A stretch of DNA of 64,000 nt, taken from assembly GCA_011947345.1 (NCBI GenBank), contig JAAVTG010000519.1, positions 903,486 through 967,485 on the forward strand, in the 5' to 3' direction. This document shows positions 45,850 to 55,567 of this stretch, one piece after another; the stretch's first letter is position 1, and the number at the start of each line of letters is the position of its first letter. The notes beneath the pieces are model-generated. The model had not been told where the DNA came from. It did no database searches and saw only the letters and a program-made list of their open reading frames with translations. The DNA comes from Phytophthora quininea. Taxonomy: Eukaryota > Oomycota > Peronosporomycetes > Peronosporales > Peronosporaceae. The position numbers and the translations under genes were made by a program.

Positions 45850-46180
45850 CATGCTTTATTCTGGGATAGGAGAGAAGCGTATTCGTAGTTCTCTCAGCTA
45901 GAAGCTGAGAGCGATTGATTCTTGTAGTGGTACGTCGGAGATCTTTGTGAAACTTGAGATTTTAGTGATCATTTTTAGCATTGACCTCACTTAGACTTGC
46001 AGGCTGTATGGTGGCGGCTGTAACCGTGCACCAAAATCGATATGTACACTCCCAACGGAAGTGACTTATTAATAGCGCCGTTGTCAACGGTATTTTTGTC
46101 CTGAACCTATCGCACGTCATTGATCGGCCGCGAAGAGCAACGACCTTGGTCGTTTAGCAGAGTTTTTGTATGGTTGGCGA
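45850..46180. other. AT-rich intergenic, nothing recognised
   Basis: No ORF over 60 codons and no repeat were found between the leucine-rich membrane gene and the MITE-like element; it may include that gene's promoter. Confidence 0.4.
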
Positions 46181-46182
46181 TA

Positions 46183-46825
46183 CAGGGGTAGCGGGCAATA
46201 TGCAAGGGTTGAACGATTCAAGTGCTGAAGGTGTATACTATACAAAAGGCAAATCAAATCTGACCGGTACCCCAATGTACTGTATTAACGCTAACATTGA
46301 CACGCATTAAATACGATTCTAGTTCAACAGATCAACGACCGCGATCGGTCGACGTACAGCCCAGCGTGCTTCTAGTAGCTCTTGATGTCCTCTGCAGGCA
46401 TCTCGGTTGGGCGAAGTGTGTCTTTTGGAGTCCATGAAGTCGGGAGGTGTTTTGCAGAGCTGCTGCTTTCTTTAGGACCCTCGAGATGGTGGGGATGGAG
46501 GGTGCTACGGGCTAACAGAACTCTGCTTGCGCCCAGGCGCTTAGCTTCCTATGATTCCAGTCCGGGTACTTGGCATGCTGGCGGCACACTTGCAGCTGCT
46601 GTTTCTTCGTCATGCGGACGCGCTTGGGTCGGGAGGCACAGTGCATTGCGGCCATGCAGGCGTTCTTCCTTGTCGGGCACACGCAGTGCATCGGAAGATC
46701 TCGTTTGAATTTTGGGCGGGAAATTCACTTTTTTTTAGTACTGGATGCAGTTCCCGCTCAACAGCATATGTATGCCGAACTAAAGTTATAAGCTGTCAAC
46801 CCTTGCATATTGACGCTACCCCTGT
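46183..46825. mobile_element. MITE-like element with TIRs and TA target duplication
   Basis: The ends caggggtagcg (46183) and cgctacccctg (to 46825) are inverted, and the match extends inward over caatatgcaagggttga with a one-base length difference. A TA dinucleotide flanks both sides (46181-46182, 46826-46827), as in Tc1/mariner-type insertions. The 643-bp interior has no recognisable transposase; the ORF at 46382 has no motif. Confidence 0.65.
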
Positions 46826-46904
46826 ACTGGTACATCTGTCAACACTTGCTTCCAGTATGGTTGATGTAGCCATCTTTTAGAAATATAGATATCACCAAAT
46901 AAAA

Positions 46905-47365
46905 CAGAGGATGGACAGTATAAAACAGTAGCACCCTCGACAGCTCTGCCGAGCCCCTCCGCCTGCGAAATCTCTCAGCACTAGAGGGTGACAAATTGAA
47001 CTCTGCGACTTGACCTTGACATTCTGCAATGCCACTGCATTATACAGCAAACAGCACCCAATCCATCTATGCATTCTATATTGACAAACTCCACAAATAA
47101 AATCCTGCATCGTACGTGCTCGGAAACGCCACGGCAACTTGGCAACGATACAGCCCCTCGACAACTTGCCACTCCCATGCTTACAGCCTACAATTTGCTC
47201 GACATTACGCGCGAAAACGGTAAATGTTTCGTGGGCTTGACGCCCTTCTCGTCGTGGCCCCGCCAACTTCACTACGTGAGGCTCGTCGTGATTGATTTAT
47301 TTTACAACTTTCGTCCACGTAGGAGGCGTGGGCTACTAGCGTCAGTCGGGACTCATGAGCCGATA
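46905..47365 (-). repeat. arm 1 of a long inverted repeat (dispersed repeat X)
   Basis: Read on the minus strand this arm (catgagtcccgactgacg to gtgctactg) matches 47500-47768 plus 49190-49290 on the plus strand at high identity. The two arms are separated by about 135 bp of unique sequence (47366-47500). Part of it (the 'gccaccctctagtgctgaga' core) recurs near 53330. It may be a solo terminal repeat of a larger element. Confidence 0.75.
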
Positions 47366-47499
47366 TATTTTGTGTAGCACAGCTATAACAACTGTATGTC
47401 TTGTGACGACCTTGAGACGACCTAGACAACATTTGTAACATCCACTTTCGTAACTTCGTCCGTATAATATCACACACTAAGCAACACAAAACCTGTCAC

Positions 47500-49290
47500 T
47501 TCATGAGTCCCGACTGACGCTAGTAGCCCACGCCTCCTACGTGGACGAAAGTTGTAAAATAAATCAGTCACGACGAGCCTTACGTAGTGGAGTTGGTGGG
47601 CCACGACGAGAAGGGCGTCAAGCCCACGAAACATTTACCGTTTTCGCGCGTAATGTCGAGCAAATTGTAGGCTGTAAGCATGGGAGTGGCAAGTTGTCGA
47701 GGGGCTGTATCGTTGCCAAGTTGCCGTGGCGTTTCCGAGCACGTACGATGCAGGATTTTATTTGTGGAGTCCGTGTAGTGGGTTGCGGCTCATTGCCGCG
47801 CCCAGTTGCTCAAGCTTCGCCTGTCGTCTTCCTGGACTGCCCAGATGGGCAGGTAAGACGCGATGATGGGGAAAGAGTTTGTGGTACGGGAGGCCTCGAG
47901 GAGACTCTCGTCCGCAGTTTGGGATTTACCCGCAAGAGACCTAAGCAGCTATCATAGTACATGTTGGTGCTTTGGGAGTTCCAGCTCCCACGTTGGTGTT
48001 CAATGTGTCTTTGGAATCCTCGACCTACTACAAAGTTAACTTTAGTGCCTGGGGAGAGGGTGCTAAGCAACGAGTATAGTTTCTCTTTGCTGTGAGTTAC
48101 CTTACTAACTTGTTGGCATGCAGTAGCACTGGTGCCTTCGGCCCCAGAGCGTCGAGCCGACCAGCGCGGGCAAATAAGAGACCCGGCGGCTGGACAAGCA
48201 AGTGAGGAAGGGACGGCGAGCGTGAGGCGCAAGGACAACGCCGTGCCCTGGCGATGTGTGCCGAGTACGTGCAGCCTAGGTGGCTGGTGCGCGTGTGGCA
48301 GCGCCAAGTTCCGCGTAGCCTGCCTGAGGAGGTTGGGCCGCGCGTGGTGAGGGCAAGCTGACTCGAGGTGGCTGGCGGCGCCCTGGAGGCGTATGCTATC
48401 CGAAGATTGCTGGCCCGAGGTGGCTTGTAGTCGTAAGATGATGCCGTGGAGGGATGCGCCGAGTACATGCCGTGGAGGCGTGTGCGAGTCAAACGTGGCT
48501 GGCCCGAGGAGGTTGGTTCATACGTGCTGATGTCGAGTTGGCAATAGCACGAGCGAACATTGCAAGAAAGCTAGGCGTATCCTACTCCTACTCAAGTGAT
48601 CGAGCTCTGCTAGCAGCATGAGGATGTGCTGGGGATAGCAACTCGGGTGAAGGTGAACGTGGCAAGAGAGTGTATGTGCGGTGCAAGTGGTTGGTGAGCT
48701 AGATCAAGGTCGTGTTGACAGTGTACTTGAATGGTGATTCCCTGATGGTGTTCGAGATCGCCGTGCAGCTCCCGGAGGGCGACGGGATCAACACCGGGAA
48801 TGCGCTAGAGTACGAATGCTGAGCTAAACGGCTATTGGAGCAAGCAGACCAATCCACGAAGGCAACGGCGCTGAAAACGACTCGCAGACGGCCACAATAT
48901 CGCCATGCGAAGCTTTGGTGGGCAGTGTAGTGGGTTGCGGCTCATTGCCGCGCCCAGTTGCTCAAGCTTCGCCTGTCGTCTTCCTGGACTGCCCAGATGG
49001 GCAGGTAAGACGCGATGATGGGGAAAGAGTTTGTGGTACGGGAGGCCTCGAGGAGACTCTCGTCCGCAGTTTGGGATTTACCCGCAAGAGACCTAAGCAG
49101 CTATCATAGTACATGTTGGTGCTTTGGGAGTTCCAGCTCCCACGTTGGTGTTCAATGTGTCTTTGGAATCCTCGACCTACTACAGTCCGTCAATATAGAG
49201 TGAATAGGTGCATTGGATGCTGCTTGCTGTAGACGGGCGATGCAGTGGCGTTGCCGGAGGTCAAGGCCAAGTCGCAGAGGTGGAAAAGAG
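47500..49290 (+). repeat. arm 2 of the long inverted repeat, split by an LTR element
   Basis: 47500-47768 matches arm 1, and the match resumes at 49190 (tcaatatagag...) after the LTR element. The interruption point carries a gtccg duplication, showing that the LTR element inserted into this arm after the inverted pair formed. Confidence 0.72.
47774..49184. mobile_element. small non-autonomous LTR retrotransposon (TRIM-like)
   Basis: Two 259-bp direct repeats, 47774-48032 and 48926-49184, begin tgtagtggg and end cctactaca (TG...CA with short inverted ends) and look identical by eye. The element is flanked by a perfect 5-bp duplication gtccg (47769-47773 and 49185-49189). The 893-bp interior has no gag or pol, so proteins must come from elsewhere. 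Identical LTRs mean a very young insertion. No clear tRNA primer site follows the left LTR (aagttaactt...). Confidence 0.9.
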
Positions 49291-49733
49291 ACGACTTGAA
49301 CACCAAATAGACCCCAGTGAATTAAAAACGTTGCTGTCATCTGTCTACAGATTCCATTGCACTGAGTTTGTGCTTCTCTATGTTGGTCTGCAGTATTAAA
49401 GATTTCGGTGGAATTACACCAAACGTGAATTTATAGATTTACCCTTATAGACTTGCGCAATATATGGTTGAATATGGCAGTTTATCCGACTTCATTACGA
49501 TTTCGTATAGATCTTAAAAGCCAATGAAAGTTCAAATATAAATTATCAACCAATCGCTACGCATCTGATCCCAAGTTTTGACCAATGGCATGTCTAGAGA
49601 AAAGGCAAGTCATGTAAGCCAGCCATTCCGACGTATCGGGTCGGAAAGCTCCGTTAAATATGTGTATCTCCTCTCAAAACGGCAGTCAAAAGCATATCAC
49701 TCGCATATTTTCCGTTTATCCGACTAGAGAGGC
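49291..49733. other. AT-rich leader of the Crypton ORF
   Basis: No ORF of note. The motif tttatccgac occurs twice (near 49485 and 49713), possibly part of the Crypton's 5' end or promoter. Element ends could not be set because Cryptons lack inverted repeats. Confidence 0.4.
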
Positions 49734-51827
49734 ATGGGTTTAGAGGAGTTGGCGCCCGGCAACACGAAGCGTGCAAAGGCAACTGCAGTGGCGGCATTTA
49801 TGAGGTTTCTTAAGTCTGAGGGTGTGAGTGAAGAGTATGTGCGTGTGTGTATTGAGCGTGATGAGAGTGGGAGGTGTTTTGTGTCCGTCATGGACAAGTT
49901 TGGAATGCATCTCGCTTTTAACGAGGGCAGGAAAGGCGAGCCGCTGGCTCGAAACACCTCGATGCAGTACTATCGGCAGGCAAAACTTTGGCTGCTCGAT
50001 CAGTTTCCTCAGCATCGAGCCTCATTGGAAGCTCGCCTGCTCAAAATGGGGAAGACTCTCGACAGTTTTTGCATGAAGCCTGACGGCGGCGGCTTTATCA
50101 GTAAGGCGCCACCATGTACAAAGGTTGACTTAAAACGAATGCTTGTGTATTTGTATGTTAATGCGAGCTGCTCTACTGACTACCAGGATGCTGCGCTGTT
50201 GTGTCTCCTGTGGCACTTGTTCGGGAGAGCCTCGGATCTTGCGCTTCTCCGCAAGACCAACGTGTCCATCGATGCCGGCGACGTACTCTTCGTGCGCTTC
50301 ATCCGGATGAAAACATCCGAGGAGCAAGGTTTGTCCCTCTTCCCCGGAACAGAGTTCGAGACCTGCCCGTTGCTAGCAATGGCGCTGGCCCTGGTCATGC
50401 AGACGGCACCGTCACCCGACGTCATCGACAACCTGCCCGAGACGCCCGCCCAAGCTTCCATCTCACTCACTCCGGACGTGCCGTTGTTGGAGGTCCTCGA
50501 CCACCCTGTTGAGTCTACTGGGCTCAGACCACCGACGACAGCAGGAGCGGAGACGACCCCAACCATCTACTCCCACGTGAACCGCGTGCTGGACCGGATC
50601 GCTGCAGCTGCTGGAGTCACTACAGCGCTGACGTCGCACTCCTTCCGGCGTGGCGGTGCTCAGCACGCCAACGGGAGTGATGAGCTCACGGCACGGTGGA
50701 TCTTCGACCGAGGTGCCTGGAACATGAGCACAACAAACAAGGGGTTTAACTACATTTTCGACACCAGCAAAGAAGATCACAAGGTCAGCAAGATACTCAG
50801 TGGGCACGAGGCGAAGGCATCTGTGGTGCTGCAAAACTTAACAGCATTCGACTCGAAGACGAGGGACACGATCTCCAGATTCCAGCACCTCCTGTTCACC
50901 ACCTGCCACAACCTTCAAGCCGCCCGCAACAACGTTAATCAAGCTGTTCTCGACGTGCTCACCTCAAGTGTGATCCGCCACTACCCGTTGCTGAAGTCCT
51001 TGAACGCTGAAGCCCCTGCTGTCATGCGCATCGATGCCTGCGTTGCAGAGGCAGGATGCTCGTTCGCTAAATTACTAGCGTGGTCGTCACATCTTGCTAG
51101 TCCAGAGCCGTCCTGTGGTGATAGCACACCTTCACCTGCAAAGCCCACACTCCAGCAACCGACGAAACCAAGCGCAGAACAGAAGATCATCAATCACCAG
51201 GCTGCTGTGATTAACCACTTTATCGAGCACGTCCAGCGTCAAAATGCTCGCATGGACGCGCTTGAGGCTAAGCTGCAAGCTCCTACACGCAAACGAGACA
51301 AGCCGGCAACTAGCGCGCCCGATGTCAGTCAGATCAAGAAAAAGCAGCGCAGGTCAGCAGTAACTCACCTTCACGCGACTTGGTACGCTTGGTACGCTCA
51401 AGAACCACCAATGTGGCGGGCACCGATCACGAAGCAGCAGCGATCCGAAGCCAAGCAGGTAGTTGCCTACATGAAGCTGTTCTTGGATGACGGCTTTGTC
51501 CTCAACACGACGGCAGCAAACTTCCGCGACCAGGTGCTATTCGTTGGAATCTGCGCGGAGAAATCCGTCGCTGCCTTTCTCGACGAACATGGCGTCAGCT
51601 CGCGTGGCTCCGGTGCCGTCCTTAAGCACCTCCGTTCTCTTCACCGCTCTGGCGCGTTGAACTCCAAGATTGAGCGCCACGAACAGCTTCTGCAAACCCC
51701 GCTATCCAAGACCCTGCCCCCGGATACACACAGAACATTCTGGAACGGGTTAGTCGCTGAACACAGCCGAATACACGTTAGTCTCCAGGTCAACTTTAAC
51801 ACCGAACACGCATTTGTCGTGGCTTAG
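49734..51827 (+). CDS. Crypton tyrosine recombinase, intact
   Basis: A single 697-residue ORF starts with an ATG at 49734. An N-terminal helical core-binding region precedes the catalytic domain: the first Arg in LLWHLFGRASDLALL, the H-x-x-R box in TSHSFRRGGAQH, and a C-terminal region with GAWNMSTTNKGFNYIF that offers the nucleophile Tyr. A Lys/Arg-rich linker (KRDKPATS...KKKQRR) and a second helical domain of the kind found in Cryptons (SEAKQVVAYMKLFL...) follow. No reverse transcriptase is nearby, which separates it from the YR retroelement at 14-21 kb. It is among the few long undamaged frames here, so it could encode active recombinase. Confidence 0.85.
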   Translation: MGLEELAPGNTKRAKATAVAAFMRFLKSEGVSEEYVRVCIERDESGRCFVSVMDKFGMHLAFNEGRKGEPLARNTSMQYYRQAKLWLLDQFPQHRASLEARLLKMGKTLDSFCMKPDGGGFISKAPPCTKVDLKRMLVYLYVNASCSTDYQDAALLCLLWHLFGRASDLALLRKTNVSIDAGDVLFVRFIRMKTSEEQGLSLFPGTEFETCPLLAMALALVMQTAPSPDVIDNLPETPAQASISLTPDVPLLEVLDHPVESTGLRPPTTAGAETTPTIYSHVNRVLDRIAAAAGVTTALTSHSFRRGGAQHANGSDELTARWIFDRGAWNMSTTNKGFNYIFDTSKEDHKVSKILSGHEAKASVVLQNLTAFDSKTRDTISRFQHLLFTTCHNLQAARNNVNQAVLDVLTSSVIRHYPLLKSLNAEAPAVMRIDACVAEAGCSFAKLLAWSSHLASPEPSCGDSTPSPAKPTLQQPTKPSAEQKIINHQAAVINHFIEHVQRQNARMDALEAKLQAPTRKRDKPATSAPDVSQIKKKQRRSAVTHLHATWYAWYAQEPPMWRAPITKQQRSEAKQVVAYMKLFLDDGFVLNTTAANFRDQVLFVGICAEKSVAAFLDEHGVSSRGSGAVLKHLRSLHRSGALNSKIERHEQLLQTPLSKTLPPDTHRTFWNGLVAEHSRIHVSLQVNFNTEHAFVVA

Positions 51828-51899
51828 TAGTTGTTGGATGGAAGAGGTAAAAGTAGAAGTGATTCATTAAGGTCATCGACTGTGCCTTAGACCATTGGT

Positions 51900-52746
51900 T
51901 GATGGATGGGGCACTCCCTCGTAGAGTTCCACCAAGGAGGGTTCCTACGCCGTTCCAAGCCGTCCATCAGTCTAGTCGTGCCTTAGCACAACATCTTCCC
52001 CCTGAGGGGAGGATTGAAGGGCTGGATCCGCCGCATGTGGATACTCTCGTAGTACCGTTCCTTGTCAATTACTATTATCCCGTCGCTGCGTACACTGTGA
52101 ATGCGGTAGGGTCCGTCTAGCAATTGGTTCAGCTTTGGCGCTCGCGGGTCACTGCGGGCCACCATAACCTCGTCCCCGGTTTATATTCGTGGTCGATCCG
52201 ACCTTGATTTTCTCGCGCGTTAGCTTGCTGCACCTGCTTCTGCTTGCGTTGTTGCTGGTTTTCCCAGTTCACCTGTAGTGGTCGGTCGAACAGCATATCC
52301 CGTCCGAACGCCGCTTGGCTTGGCGAGATCCCTATCATTGTATGGTGCTGTGCTCGCAGCGCGAACATCACCGCGGAGAGGCAGTTTTCCCACTCCGCCA
52401 TCGAGGTGATCTTTTCTGTCCGCAGTTTGCTGTTGATGGATCGGTGAGCCCGCTCAATGACGCTATTGGCTTGAGGGTTCTTCGTGGTGGTGCTAGCCCG
52501 CTGGACGCCGTAGCTCTCCAGTAGCTCGATGAACTCACCTTTGAACTCGACCCCTTGGTCACAGATGCATCGTTCTGGTCGCGGGTAGCGGTTAAACCAG
52601 ACCTGATCCACGATACGGGCGGCCTCGGCACTGGTACCGTCCGACATCGCCGCGATCTCGAGTAACCGGGTGCTAGTAGCGCTGATGCCCATACACACGC
52701 GTCGCCACGCTCCCTCCCTCGTTTTCGCTCGCCCTGCTTCTTCCAC
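51900..52746 (-). pseudogene. gypsy-type retrotransposon integrase fragment
   Basis: The minus strand encodes an integrase core: VDQVWFNRYPRP, the second catalytic Asp in CICDQGVEFKGEF and the Glu in NSVIERAHRSINSK with about 35 residues between, then ISPSQAAFGRDMLF. After a frame change near 52150 it continues with a C-terminal SH3/chromo-like piece (LLDGPYRIHSVRSDG... HMRRIQPF). No RT, RNase H or LTR pair was found, so it is a fragment. The upstream side abuts a tRNA-like sequence. Confidence 0.75.
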
Positions 52747-52761
52747 ACAAACATAAGAGAT

Positions 52762-52827
52762 ACCTCAGGTGGGGTTCGAACCCAACGACCTTCCCTTCCG
52801 GGTGCTCTACCACTGAGCTACTGAGGT
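52762..52827 (-). tRNA. tRNA-like sequence with shortened anticodon arm
   Basis: Read on the minus strand the 7-bp acceptor stem pairs perfectly (acctcag with ctgaggt), the D arm is canonical (gctc agtggta gagc), and box A (tagctcagtgg) and box B (ggttcgaaccc) match the Pol III consensus. The total is only 66 nt: the anticodon stem-loop is collapsed (cccggaagggaaggtcg) with no T33 and no 5-bp stem. No anticodon can be assigned. It is a damaged tRNA gene or the head of a tRNA-derived SINE. Confidence 0.65.
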
Positions 52828-52829
52828 GG

Positions 52830-53320
52830 GGGTTAGTACAGCTCAAGACAGGGGTATACTCGTTGGAGGCCCGAGGGGAATTAACACCGCCACAGTTCTT
52901 CGTGGCGGGCGACAACCCTGCCAGCCGCACCGTGTTCGGCACGACCCCTCAATACACCCTCCTGGGCGGTCACTCGGGCACTGACACGCGTCGGCGAGTT
53001 TTGCGTCGCCGAAGCCAGTCATTCGTGCCGGCGTATTTACTTTTTCGAGTTTTTACGGAACTATGTACAATTTGTATAAGCATACTCATTTCATCATTTC
53101 CCAGGAGGTCACTTGAGTTTTGTATTCATACAAACTACTAGTGTGCGTCGGAAAGGTCGGCGGTCGGATAAATTTTGGTATGGAATGCTAGGACCAAAAG
53201 GTGGAGGGCTTATGAGCCTTTGTTGTAGACTCCGTAGCGAAATGATAACTCGTGACGAGCTGGACACGAAAGCTAACTGGTAAATTAAGCTGGCGTCTTG
53301 AGCATGATCTGATCTCAATT
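52830..53320. other. no supported gene
   Basis: One 92-codon plus-strand ORF (52863-53141) has no recognised motif. The stretch probably belongs to the retroelement debris around the integrase fragment. Confidence 0.35.
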
Positions 53321-53395
53321 TGCCACCCTCTAGTGCTGAGAGATCTCGCAGGCGAAGGGGCTCGGCAGAGCTGTCAAGCGTGCTACTGTTCGAAG
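53320..53395 (+). repeat. third partial copy of dispersed repeat X
   Basis: gccaccctctagtgctgaga at 53322 and the following ggggctcggcagagctgtc match the core of the inverted repeat near 46925-46995 (opposite strand) with a few differences. Similarity fades on both sides. Confidence 0.7.
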
Positions 53396-53621
53396 AACTA
53401 TGCTTTATTCGATCTGCCGTTGTACAGTTGTCCACACGGTACTCTCTCCGAAAAAAAAACGGTATTGACAGACCAAATCAAACTTGACTGGCTGTACTGC
53501 TTACCGGGCTGCCGTCCCGGGGAATTCGCAGTTCGTTTAGAAAATTTAGTCTAGAAAATATATCGGAAAAAGGTAAAGTTGTACTGAAAACCTAAAAATT
53601 GTATTAAAAATGTATTTATAG

Positions 53622-53933
53622 TCACAGATCAAAGCCATAGAGTGTCCGACCTTGCCGCTTAATCGCATACAAAACGTCCATCTTGGTGATGGTTTAACGA
53701 TGTGCGTGCTCCATATAAACAACAGCATCCTGCACGAGGTTTCCAACAAACACTTTCAGCACCGCTCGAGTTTCGTTGTAGACGAGATTGGACATCCGAA
53801 TCACGCCAGCGCGGCGAGCAAGCTTCCGGATCGACGATTTTGAAATTCCATCAATACTGTAGCGCACAAACTTGAGGTGGCGCTTTGCTCCTCCTTTGCC
53901 TAGACCTTTGGCTCCGTGGCCACGCCCAGACAT
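53622..53933 (-). pseudogene. divergent histone H4 with an internal stop
   Basis: From the ATG at 53933 the reading is [19 protein letters not shown] and onward, colinear with H4 without gaps for 103 residues. The codon for the Lys after EHAHR is TAA (53694-53696); beyond it TITKMDVLYAIKRQGRTLYG continues in the same frame to a TGA at 53622. The sequence differs from canonical H4 at many otherwise nearly invariant positions ([20 protein letters not shown]). A 58-bp GT-AG intron (53942-53999, gtaagt...ttttcag) lies just before the ATG, so it is not a processed copy. It was probably a variant H4 gene, now truncated by 25 residues. Confidence 0.82.
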
Positions 53934-53941
53934 CGTCACCA

Positions 53942-53999
53942 CTGAAAACTATAAACAAAACTTAGATGACTTAGCAATAGTAGCGTTCAGAATACTTAC
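53942..53999 (-). other. 5'-leader intron of the H4-like gene
   Basis: On the coding strand gtaagtattctg ... gtttatagttttcag has strong splice sites and normal oomycete length, and ends eight bases before the ATG. Confidence 0.6.
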
Positions 54000-54193
54000 G
54001 CGAGTCAGAGTGAAATGGCAAATGGGCATTTTCTGCGCTCAACTGGCTTAGCCAGCACAGATTGGTGGAGTGGAATATTGTCTCATCGTGTCCTATGTTG
54101 TGAGATTTCAACCGTCCTGTCCTATATTATGATATTTTAGTCCACTTACGCATTCAAGGATCTTTTAAGCTTAAACAACTTCGATATAGTAGG

Positions 54194-54427
54194 CTAGATG
54201 CTATCAGAATCAGAACTAGTACCTGCCAAATGCTGAGATGCATCGGAAGCTTCATCGCTGGTAGATATATTTTCGCTCGGCGTGGATTTACCATTGCTCG
54301 ACTCTTGATCACTTGTAAAACGCTGAGATAGACCGGAAGCTTCATCGCTGGTGCTGAATTCATCGTTGCTCGATTCTTGATCTCGTGCAGGTTCAACCGT
54401 GGCAATATCTTCGCCGCCACGCCCCAT
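54194..54427 (-). CDS. small Ser/Glu-rich ORF with internal repeat, uncertain
   Basis: The ATG at 54427 gives 77 residues with a duplicated unit (DQESSND/GK ... STSDEASG/DxSQ). No domain is recognised. It could be the displaced C-terminus of the gene upstream at 54.46-55.29 kb. Confidence 0.35.
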   Translation of the reverse strand: MGRGGEDIATVEPARDQESSNDEFSTSDEASGLSQRFTSDQESSNGKSTPSENISTSDEASDASQHLAGTSSDSDSI

Positions 54428-54460
54428 AATTAAATATCGAGTCGGTCGTTGGACACTTGT

Positions 54461-55286
54461 TCACGAACTTTGCTCCATTACAGGTTGATCGTCTTGAGAT
54501 AATTGAGCTTCAACTACAGCTTCAACTCCAGCAAAGCGCTGGTTCAGGTGTCGTAGTGTACTTTGGTCGCCCAGCATTTCAATCTTCAAGGCGGCGTTAG
54601 CTCGATCAGTAGCAGCCGTAGCATCGTGATACTCATCGAGACGATCGTTCACTTCCGTAGCATCCTGACCCTCATCAAGACGATCATTCATGCCCATACT
54701 ATCGTCGTTACCCTGTCGACGGCTAGCACTGCGGTTCTGTCGCCGCAGGAATAACGTGACGACCGCGTACAGGGCTCTCACGGAAGTGGCTACTTGAGTC
54801 GTGGGTCTCCTGCAGACGCACGTGCCAGCTCGAACGACGGTAGAGTCGGTGCCAGACTCGCACACACTGTCTTCTCCGCATGGCTCATGTGTTTGATTTT
54901 GCGGCAGAACGGTGAGCCGAGCAGATCTAGGGTTATTTTGGACAACAGAGTACAGAAACCCGTCAGTGTACTACTCCCGACCATCGTCAGCAGAATGCTT
55001 CAACCCAGTTTGGTAGTCATCGAGGCGGCGCTTCGCGTCCCGAGCTGACTTCTGTAGCATCGTCATGGTGGACTGCTCGGTGCTCTCGTACGCTCGACAA
55101 ATCCTCGTAAACGTTCGTTTCAGGCTCTGGGCATCTCGGTGCCGCTGAGTAGAAGTCGCCAGGCGGTTAAAACGCGTCGCAACCTCGTTCCATTCGTCAG
55201 GGCTGGAGGAGTACGCGCTTAACCTCTTCAACCAGTCTCAGCTGTTCTTCGATGCTGTAATTCTGCGATCCGATCTTCTTTGGCAT
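54461..55286 (-). CDS. DUF6818/SANT-like domain protein with coiled-coil tail, frame broken
   Basis: The ATG at 55286 begins MPKKIGSQNYSIEEQLRL, followed after a shift near 55215 by SSPDEWNEVATRFNRL and LKRTFTRICRAYES, the pattern of the oomycete DUF6818 domain (a Myb/SANT-like unit common beside transposons). A further shift near 54975 leads to a Ser/Arg region (RRQNRSASRRQGND), a repeated NDRLDE.QDAT/ YHDAT motif, and a predicted coiled coil (LNQRFAGVEAVVEAQL) to the stop at 54461. DNA binding is a reasonable inference. Confidence 0.6.
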
Positions 55287-55567
55287 CTACATAGTAAGAT
55301 GTTAGCGTCATACAGAGATTTGGAGATGTTTAGCAGAGGCCGCACTGCGCTGTATGTGATCTGGAGCAAGTTCGCAAATGAAATGGTACCAGACGTGTGC
55401 AAAGCGTTCTGTGGCGTGATGTGCATCAGCTGGTCATCAGCCAATCAAAAGCCTGCTTTCGCAAATGCGGCAGTGACATATTGGTGCATGAAATCCATAG
55501 ACTATTGACTGCGATATTACAGTAAACGCTATTTCAGCTGAGCTTAGCACCGTCACGCTCAGTGCCC

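Noticed and set aside
46382..46880. Plus-strand ORFs inside and beside the MITE-like element
   Set aside because: No transposase signature, and one ORF runs across the element's end, so coding is unlikely.
52762..52827. Functional tRNA gene
   Set aside because: The anticodon stem-loop is missing and T33 cannot be placed, so decoding function is not supported.
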